Assembly: GCA_033030425.1 (NCBI GenBank)
Contig: JAUFSD010000001.1
Location: 1-64,000, forward strand
Length of the DNA: 64,000 bases
Direction: 5' to 3'
From: Verpa conica
Taxonomy: Eukaryota; Ascomycota; Pezizomycetes; Pezizales; Morchellaceae
Shown here: in pieces, positions 56,288-64,000 of the stretch
How positions within the stretch are numbered: position 1 is the first letter of the stretch
How the letters are laid out: every line of letters begins with the position of its first letter
The notes under the pieces: generated by a model
What the model was told of the DNA's origin: nothing
The model's input: only the letters and a program-made list of their open reading frames with translations
Database searches by the model: none
Position numbers and translations under genes: made by a program

Positions 56288-58513
56288 AGTGGAGTTGGAG
56301 AGATGGTACGATATATGTATATGGATGTAGTTTCTTTTTTTTGCTTTTTGAAGGCTGTAATGGGAGTATGTGATATGAGCTCGTAGATTCCTTCCCGTGA
56401 AATAAAATACCTTTTCAGCGATCATATTTACTACTGTCTTCTGCTAGTCTAAGACCAGAATACTCCTAAGTAACTTCCTAAGACCCGAGTGACCAGTCAT
56501 GTTCCGAAATCCACAACGGAAGAAAATCAAATACTATCTCAACTAAAGCCCAACATACTCTTCACAACTCACCCCTAAACACATCATACTACATCAACTT
56601 GCACAAGCTGTAACACCTACGCCAAGTACCTACACACCCACAGCTGTCGAAATAAGCTTCACCAGCCCGTGTGTGTGGGACCTGACAGTGCCATGACAGC
56701 TTGGCCAGCATCGACCCCTGCACACCCAAGCCCCATCTCCCTCTTGGAAAAAAAAAGAAGAGTACAGTCACACCCCGCTCCAAGAAAAGCCTTTCTGTAA
56801 AAAAAAAAAAAAAAACTCCCAGATCCGTTCGGATTCTTCCGCACAAAAATCACCCTCTACTATAAGGGACCCCCCCAGAGAAAAAACAAAATCGACTAAA
56901 TACTTAGCGTTTCTTATATACAGTACCAAAAAAGAGGGGTAGGATCAGTACGGTGCTCCCGTAAATATGCTATATAGCGATACGGGAGAAATACAGTATT
57001 AGTACAGTAGTATACCCCAATTACTAATCCAATTCAGTATTTACGACTAGATTCCGTAGTGCTATGACAGTAAATTCACCCCGTTTTTTTTCATACTGTG
57101 TAGTATAAAATATGAGTGATAATCCATGACCTCAATAACAAACAATTTCAAGGACCCCCCCCCCCCAAGCATAGTTTCTGAGGTATATATTTCCTTATTT
57201 TTGTTTCTAGGAAAGCCTGGCCTAACATAACCTAGGATATCTATATAGAACAACACTCCTTCATTCATACTCCCCCGGGTTCATACCCTGTCACTCGTTG
57301 CCATAGCGACCGGAAAGAAAAGCACTCTGTCTGCAACATGGAAAACCCTCCTCCTCGGGGAGTACGTAGATAGAGTATATAGTCCTTTTTTTTACAAACC
57401 TAACATTACAATATAAATACCACAACTTTTGATATCTAATCACAAGTAAAATTACACACACACACATACACGCACACACACACCCAATATGGAACCTACC
57501 GAAGTATATATCTCCAAAACACTCTATTCGAATATTATGCAATGAACCTTCTATGTAGTAATAAGAATACATTTTTAGTCTAAACCTTACTCCCCCCCCC
57601 CCCTAATATTACTCTATATCAACATCGGTTAGCTAACTACCGGATAAAAAAAACATATATAGGTACAACCCGAGTGAGCTACCATGGCACATATACACCT
57701 AACCCTAGTGTTCTCTTTTACCCGGAGAGTTCCCCCCCGTTTTCGTACCACCGCTCCGGAATGACAGTTACCTACCGAAGGATACGCTAATCTTCCAATA
57801 AACCGGGTGCGGCAATCTGTGTAGGGGGGATGGGGTTATGTGGGAAGGTGGGTAAGAATAAACATTTGGGAAGGAGGGGTTGTGAGGGGGGAGGGCAACT
57901 TTTTGCGCGCGCAAAAAGCTTTTTTTTCTCTCTGTCGCGTCTCAGATCAGCTTCACTTTCCCCTCTTACTCTCCCCAGCTTTTATTTAAATATAATTACA
58001 CGCGTACCTACGTCAACATGATGGAAGTGGATTTACAACTATGGACTGTAATTGGGTAGGTGATTACAAAACAAAAAAGAAAGATAGAACCGATGCTGGG
58101 CTGGTCGGTTGGCGACGCGAGTGAATGGTTTTTGCCCCTGTGTGCATCATGTCCGCCGTCAGAAGCGTTTCACGATGCTGATGCAAGGTGTTTCAAAATC
58201 CCGAGAAGCAACTCCTGAGGGTACATGCACACGCATTCAGTTACATGCCAAGCGCAGAACCCTTACGGATTCAATATGCACCTATTTATCGATAGTAAAA
58301 GTCTACAATCCCCAGAATACCACTCACATATTATGGGAAAGACTCACTGCGAGCGTTGATAGGTCGCAACACTGCGCCTAGATAAGCTCCGTAACATCTG
58401 CCGACTACCCCATGTGCATAGAGTACGTACGCTCGTGTCTACATGTACCTATAAATTCTCTTGGCTGGGTACATATGCAGCTCTACTATGAATAACACGC
58501 AATGGTATACTAA
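56288..58513. other. Intergenic, low-complexity rich
   Basis: No gene is supported. It contains A-runs near 56750-56815, poly-C runs at about 57158 and 57589, a CA-rich microsatellite at 57453-57483, and an 8-bp stem CTCCCGTA...TACGGGAG at 56967-56999. The CGCGCGC stretch near 57905 precedes an AAAAAGCTTTTTTT palindrome. Confidence 0.45.
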
Positions 58514-59678
58514 TTACTCCTTTGCCTTCTTCCCCTTTGGCGCCTTCTTCGCGCTTGCTTTCTTAGCTGTAGCTTCGTTCTTGAACGTTTCCACGCTGAC
58601 ATCACTGGCTTTCCACAAGTACCACATGTATAAGCCTGCGAGGGTCAGAACGTGGTTTTATGGCCAATCCCAGAAATGTCATAACGGGTAGGGTTGGAAC
58701 GTACTTCTGTAAGGTCTGAATGGTTCCGAGCGCTCAATCATCTCCTGCTCAGACATGTACTTCCATTTCCCCTTACCCCTAGTCTTCAGCTTATTCACGT
58801 TGTAACCTGCAATTACTGCCTGGCCCCGTTGAATCCCAAGGTCCCCAATAGAAAATACATCCAATCGTTTCAATCCAAACATGAGAAACATTTCAGCGGA
58901 CCAAACTATGTTTCACACCCCCATCAGAAATAGATCCTTCCTAAAGAAGTGTATCAGACTTACCTCCGATTCCTCGGACCTCGACTAGCTTCTGGATTAC
59001 TTCCTCATTAGTGGCGCTTGCAAGAATATCCACCGACAAGTCCCCGCTTGCAAACTTCTCTGCTAATGAGTGTGCGTATTCCGCCTTTCGCGAAGATAGT
59101 CCACCAGTCCGTAGTCTTTCTTGACTGCAATTTAACACCATTTCAGGTGTCGGGAAGGATAGCCCTTCCTTTTCGAGCTCATCCGCGAATAGGCCGATGA
59201 ACTTTGCCTTAACCGACCTGGCCGCGGCCGATGAAATCTGCTGCGATATAATACCACTAATAAGACTATTGAATGGGTCTACTATCTCTGCGAGCCCCTC
59301 CTTGGAAAATGTGGTACATTCATGTTCCTCGACCAACCGGCCAAACTTTGGTTCAACCTTGAGGAGATGTGCAATGCCCTCTTTCAGGATGTCACCTGTT
59401 GTAGACGTAGGAGCTGAAGCGCGTGGCAAAACCGTTAACGAGGCTGGGGGAGATACCAACGGCGCATTTGTAGCCGTTGGGGAGGCGGGGCGGGAGAGTG
59501 GGACGGCATCCTGGAGGTAAGAGGTAACTATAGCTTTCGCGGGCTTATGGCGAGCTATGGGTTTTGGTTTCAAAGCTTTCGTAGCTGAAGATGTCACTTT
59601 TGTTCGTTTTGTAACTCCGCCCTTGGATACTTTGAGCGACTGCGTAAGGACACCTTTTGAACGTGTAGTTGCAACCAT
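58514..59678 (-). CDS. DNA-3-methyladenine glycosylase (HhH-GPD, Mag1-type)
   Basis: Exons 59678-58964, 58905-58705 and 58635-58514 give 345 aa. A basic, Ser/Thr/Pro-rich N-terminal ~95 residues (TRSKG, KRTKVTS, KPKPIARHKP) is probably nuclear or mitochondrial targeting. The catalytic core has NSLISGIISQQISSAAARSV, GLSSRKAEYAHSLAEKFASG and the helix-hairpin-helix LVEVRGIGVWSAEMFLMFGL, rebuilt across intron 1. The catalytic Asp follows in DVFSIGDLGIQRG (about residue 260). The end is Lys/Ala-rich (KKASAKKAPKGKKAKE). The enzyme removes alkylated purines as the first step of base excision repair. Frame continuity over both introns makes the model firm. Confidence 0.93.
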
Positions 59679-62600
59679 GGTGATAACAGGACTGTACGAG
59701 TTCTAGACAGTATCGTAAAATTCTATTGAAAAGTGGGGCTGCTTGAGTATCGGTGCTGGGAACTCGCGTTGTTTTCGCCGGGCCTGGGGTACTTACATCG
59801 CCAAGACACTTAAAGTGTGTCATAGTAGGCAAAATAGGTAAATCAATATCACTCACTTGCCAAGAATATCATGGTTGACCGGTCATACTTCCACAAGGAA
59901 TAAGACATTACGGGATATGTCCGAGAATATTCAGAGTGTCAAGGAGTCAAGGGAGGGTCATCGCGAACAAAACCTAAACTCTACCAAAATATATTTCCGC
60001 GCGCTTTGTTGAAGCCTATTCTTAGTAAATTGCTTCCTTGTGGATCGTGGGACGATGGTAGATGTCAGCTCGGGATGCTCTGCGACGTAATTGTACTTTT
60101 GCTCAAAGAGTCTACCCAAAATACTAAATGTATCCACTGGGCTCTGAGCGTCAGTGCCCAAAGAATTCCCTAATCTGTTCTCGTGACATGTCAAGCGTTC
60201 GTGGGTCATACCATGCAGAATCTCGTGTCTTCAACCTTCTGTAGTAGAACGTTATGCAAGCCTGTCCCGTCAACATTATCGAGCATTGCATAGACTGTCT
60301 TCCCGGGGTGCTCACATATCCCATGGTGCATCACGGGGAAAAGAAAAAGATGTCAGAACCTAAACATACTAGATCAGGCCTGGGTAAGCTTTAACACCGC
60401 GGAGTCACGAGGATGTGATTGTTGACGTGATGGGGTGCCTCTGTAGAATGGTGCCTAGAATTGTCATCACTTATGTCTAAGAGTATTACTGTAGTAATGC
60501 GGGTGCCAATTGGTTTGAGTCTAATATTGGTACTTCTCCATATGGTAAATATTCCCACAAGTCGATTGTACCACAAGTTACCAAATAGTCGGGGTCAGCC
60601 TGCCTCTTCCTGCATTCTTTAAACCGATTGATTTTTTAGTAGGAATCCCGGACTCTTGGTAACCAGTTGTGATACATTTATGAAAGCTTATATATCATTA
60701 GTCTTGAAGAACTTGTTTACTGAAGCCGAGGATATCTGATATGGAAGCCTAGCCATATTGAATTCTAGTATTTTAACATGGAAAATTCTAAGCGGCTCCC
60801 AATGGTACTAGAGATGCAAGGGCGCCCTGCGTGTACTTACCCCAATGCGAGATTGAATGTCAGCTAAGGTTCTTATTGCATGTACCCCTATGTACCGCAA
60901 AATGACGGGCGCCTCATTCAGGGACACGCCAATTGTAAGTGGAGTAGCCCGGGCTTTAAGCATTTTCCCTGGGGACCGGCGAGATTATCTACCTTCGCAG
61001 TATATTGCATTGGCAAGCTTTTAGCCTCTCGGTAGTCAATTAAGGGGTTCCAATTCCAACAAGTTAGGATTTCATTTCGCCCTGCGAACGAGCCGAGCCG
61101 TTATCTTCTAAGAACCATAAAGTTTAAATACCGACCCTAGTGCTTTGTAATCGGGATCTCTCGGAGTCTCTATGAATCTCTGATTGCAGCTTTTGAAATT
61201 CTAGCCAATGGTATACCATTTGACAAGTAACTGAAAGCGTACGAGAGATAACAGTGTTGAGCTTGTAGATACACAAGTGGCAACCACTAAGTCAAAGCCA
61301 GGTTTTAAAACAGCATCGAGGCTAGGCAAGGACAACAAGCCAATGTTCCAGATCGTGGCGATAGCCAAGACACTTTCCCCAGCTGGAATGAAAGTAAAAT
61401 ATATATCGATTCAAATCGTGATTTGTTCTTCCCCGTAGCGAATGGAGGCTCACTGTTAATACGGACTGCAGCTGCAGGACTAGGCTACAAGGCTTAGTGA
61501 ATCTTGACCAAGAGGAAGAACGCAAATGAGCTCTCCAGGTTCGCAAACATCACCGTGACAACTCTGGTTTTGTGTGCTGTGCCGTCATCCGAGACTACAT
61601 GCAGCTCACTAGCCACAGGCGTCAACCATCTCGTGTTAGGCGTCAACTTTGGGGCGGCACAAGCATCCAGACGAGATGCAAGAAACGACGCGTAAATCCG
61701 GAGCCAGCACCAACGGGGGAAAGGATTTTCAGAAACCAGAGTTGGCAGGACCTAGGTAAACATGCCTGCCAAGGTCTATTCCTTCCAGAGCCAAATCTCG
61801 GCTGCTAGAAATTGAAGTAGGAGGAGGAGACAAATAAACACAGGATAGCAGCTCGGGTTTCTCCATCCGAGGCTTGGAAGCGCGTTCGGCTATGGGAGAG
61901 CAACCGAGCTGCTGAAGAGAAGCCACAGGCAGATTGGAGTTGCAGGGGACCACTCTTGCTACAGCAACCGTAGGATCCTGTGGAAGATTCGTGGGCAAGG
62001 ATTGGGGAATGCGAAGGAGTGGGCACTGGCAACTGCGAATGCAAGCGTGCGGCACGGAAGCCGACCAATCACCAGCACGGAAATGGAATATTCGACAGAA
62101 TGAGCGGCGATCAACCACATAGCAACGACCAACTTCCGTGGAAAGCCAGGAATTCAGATCTTGATGGCGGTTGTGGAAACGGAAGTGTGGCACCCTTCCA
62201 GCCTTGGTCGCTGACGTCTGTTTCGCAATTACTATTTCTGACATTACATGCTGTATCATACACGCATCATACAAAAAGTGGGTTATCGAAACACCGAGAT
62301 CGGGGGGGCTATTTGTAGCAGCAGCAGCAGAGATAGAGAAACATTTCTCGGCACGGTTGTATTAGGATTTGCTCATAAACTTTCTACATGTCCACGGGCG
62401 GGTGGGATTGAGTCCAATGGAGCCCCCCAGTAATGTTGGCTGAAGAGATTTCAATACATGTACTTCCTTTTTGCAACTTGTTCATAGAATGTAGTTCTTG
62501 GCCTTGATCGTCTGTCGCAGCACCAGCAGTAGCACCGCAGCAGCACCAGCAGACGGACGAGATTCGTTGAGGTGATGGATAATACAGTGCACTTGCAAAG

Positions 62601-63156
62601 ATAATTCTTGTTTCCACTTTAGAGAGTGCAGATTATGGGAACAGGTGGATATCACGGTCCTTCCAATCAAACACCCCTGACATATGCCGGGCCTGCTCGC
62701 ATTCCGGCGGAGCCACAGACAGCCAGGCACCACCTCTCCCACCACGCTCTGTTCCTTGCCAACAAATCTAACTTTCGCGGCCAGACCACCTGCTATTTCC
62801 GCCGCTATGTCCAATTCCAGCAAGCGTGCTGCGTGTCTTGTCGTTCGCAGTGGTTCTGCTTCCCGTGTGCTCCTTTTTCCCTCCCACGGTCCCCTTTCCC
62901 TCCTTTAGTCCCCGTTTCCGCCACCCTTTTTCAGTCAACACACACGGCTGTCCACTAACGTCGTCGTCGTCTTCTTCTTCCCTTCCTGCCCCCCTCCTTC
63001 TTCCCTTCGTTCTTCACAACGCTTCTTCTTCTTTAACCAGTCTCTCGTTCAGCCTTTCAAGCTTCTACTTTTGTTGATCAGTAGAGTTTGCTTGCCTTTT
63101 GCATCCCGCCATTAAATCAACATCATCTCATCACATTACATCTTTAATAATACAAA
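59679..63156. other. Long intergenic region and probable ECM33 promoter/leader
   Basis: No gene is supported over 3.4 kb. The longest frame (62274-61729, minus, 181 codons) has no family features and overlaps open frames on the other strand. CAG/CTG-rich sequence lies at 62515-62560. From about 62820 to 63080 the plus strand is strongly pyrimidine-rich (CTTCTTCTTCCC, CCCCTCC), typical of the leader of a highly expressed fungal gene, here the wall-protein gene at 63157. Confidence 0.5.
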
Positions 63157-64000
63157 ATGCTTTCCCTCAGATCACTCCTATTGTCTTCCTTTGCCGTTGC
63201 TGGCGTTCTCAGTGGTATGTGCTATCCCATCACTTTGTTTACATTCCAACACCTATTTGCTGCTGCTGCTGCATCTGCTGTGGGAGTGAGGGCATTCTCC
63301 ATCTGCTTATTACAATGGCTAACACATCTTTGCAGCCGATTGTGCCGGTGATATCTCCATTGAGAGTGATGGGGATGTCAGCAAGTTCGGTACCTGCTCC
63401 ACCTGGAAAGGAAATGTTGACGTTGGTACTGGTGTGACTTCATTGTCTATTCCCAGCCTCAAGAAGATCGATGGAGACTTCACCTTGAATGAAGTAACTG
63501 GGATTTCATCGATCTCTGCTCCTATGCTTGGTTCAATCACTGGAAAATGGACCATGCAGAGTTGTACCATTCTCTCAACTCTGAGCTGTCCTGCTCTCAC
63601 CTCAGTTGGGGAGATCAGCTGGACTACTCTTCCTGCTCTTAAATCGCTTGATTTTACATCACAAGTCACCCAATGCAACAGTGTGTTGATTACCGATACA
63701 ATTATGACAACCCTTCAGGGTATCAACTTGGTGACATGTACCGATTTCAATATCAACAACAACAAGTACTTGAAGGAGGTCAACGTTGCGCTTGGCAACG
63801 TTTCCAATGCTCTCAATGTTGAGTTCAACAGCAAGGGCGTCGAAGTTTCGTTCCCTGACCTTGTCTGGGCAAAGAATATTACCATTCGCGATGCTGGTTC
63901 TGTCAGCTTCCCCAAGCTCGAGACTGTCAATGGCACTATTGCTTTCATCAACAACACCTTTACCGATGCCATTTTCCCTGAATTGACTGAAGTTGGTGGA
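63157..64000 (+). CDS. Ecm33-like GPI-anchored cell-wall protein (3' end outside window)
   Basis: Exon 1 is 63157-63214; intron 1 is 63215-63335 (GTATGT..TGCAG); exon 2 is open to the window edge. The start MLSLRSLLLSSFAVAGVLSA is a signal peptide. The mature part starts DCAGDISIESDGDVSKFGTC. It continues with Leu/Ile-rich receptor-L-like repeats (VTSLSIPSLKKIDGDFTLNE, ISSISAPMLGSITGKW, VSFPKLETVNGTIAFINNTF), the pattern of Ecm33/Sps2/Pst1 proteins. These are GPI-anchored and needed for normal wall structure; the C-terminal Ser/Thr stretch and GPI site would lie beyond 64000. Several N-x-S/T sites are visible. The paralogue (ECM33 or PST1/SPS2-like) cannot be decided. Confidence 0.85.

Noticed and set aside
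61729..62274. Minus-strand frame of 181 codons
   Set aside because: Overlaps open frames on the opposite strand, has unusual Cys/His/Pro/Arg composition and no recognisable domain.
1..64000. tRNA genes
   Set aside because: Scanned for the GGTTCGAATCC-type B box; the few GGTTC words found (for example near 15240, 20515 and 57278) lack paired acceptor and anticodon stems by eye. A tRNA scan would be decisive.

Overview
This is nuclear DNA of a filamentous ascomycete (Pezizomycotina). The evidence is many short GT..AG introns (about 45-150 nt) with CTAAC/CTGAC-like branch sites, plus fungal-type families: a NACHT-ankyrin NLR, an Ecm33-like wall protein, a ZZ/DUF7514-type protein, a GH43 galactanase, a CorA-like transporter and a SWIB protein. 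Gene density is low, with about 18 supported genes in 64 kb. Long AT-rich spacers carry MITE-like elements, a solo LTR, a truncated LINE and several tandem repeats, which suggests a repeat-laden genome. The species cannot be named from the sequence alone.

Left part (1-12 kb): a GC-rich tandem-repeat block, a 5'-truncated LINE with RNase H domain and a (TAC)n tail, and then the most unusual object here. This is an array of nine 12-bp palindromes of consensus TGTCG-NN-CGACA, set at an almost exact 43-bp period with dissimilar 29-31-bp spacers. Next come two lectin-fold genes (a ricin-B-like beta-trefoil on the minus strand and an intron-split jacalin-like lectin on the plus strand), a BTB/POZ protein, two adjacent TA-flanked MITEs and a decayed membrane-protein gene.

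Middle (12-40 kb): a proline-rich protein with a possible nuclease-like core, a CorA-like transporter, a small secreted cysteine-rich protein, a third MITE, a ZZ zinc-finger protein, a kinase-like protein, a salicylate-hydroxylase-type FAD monooxygenase, an ARM-like protein with a poly-Asp tract, and a secreted exo-beta-1,3-galactanase (GH43 plus CBM35) with a GC-AG intron. A solo LTR lies between the galactanase and a polysaccharide-lyase-like pseudogene. Stop codons in that pseudogene look like RIP-type transitions. Arginase follows.

Right part (40-64 kb): a 10-exon NLR whose eight 99-bp ankyrin units are nearly identical and reshuffled, a C2H2 zinc-finger gene, a DEK_C/SWIB chromatin protein, NAD(P)H-hydrate epimerase split over five small exons, a peroxisomal (PTS1) acyl/oxalyl-CoA synthetase, a Mag1-type DNA-3-methyladenine glycosylase, and the 5' part of an ECM33-like GPI-protein gene cut by the window edge.

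Functionally the region mixes housekeeping metabolism and repair (arginase, NADHX repair, CoA ligase, glycosylase) with environment-facing or self/non-self genes (lectins, galactanase, lyase relic, secreted peptide, NLR). The latter sit mainly beside repeats. All gene models were built by eye from reading-frame and splice-site agreement.
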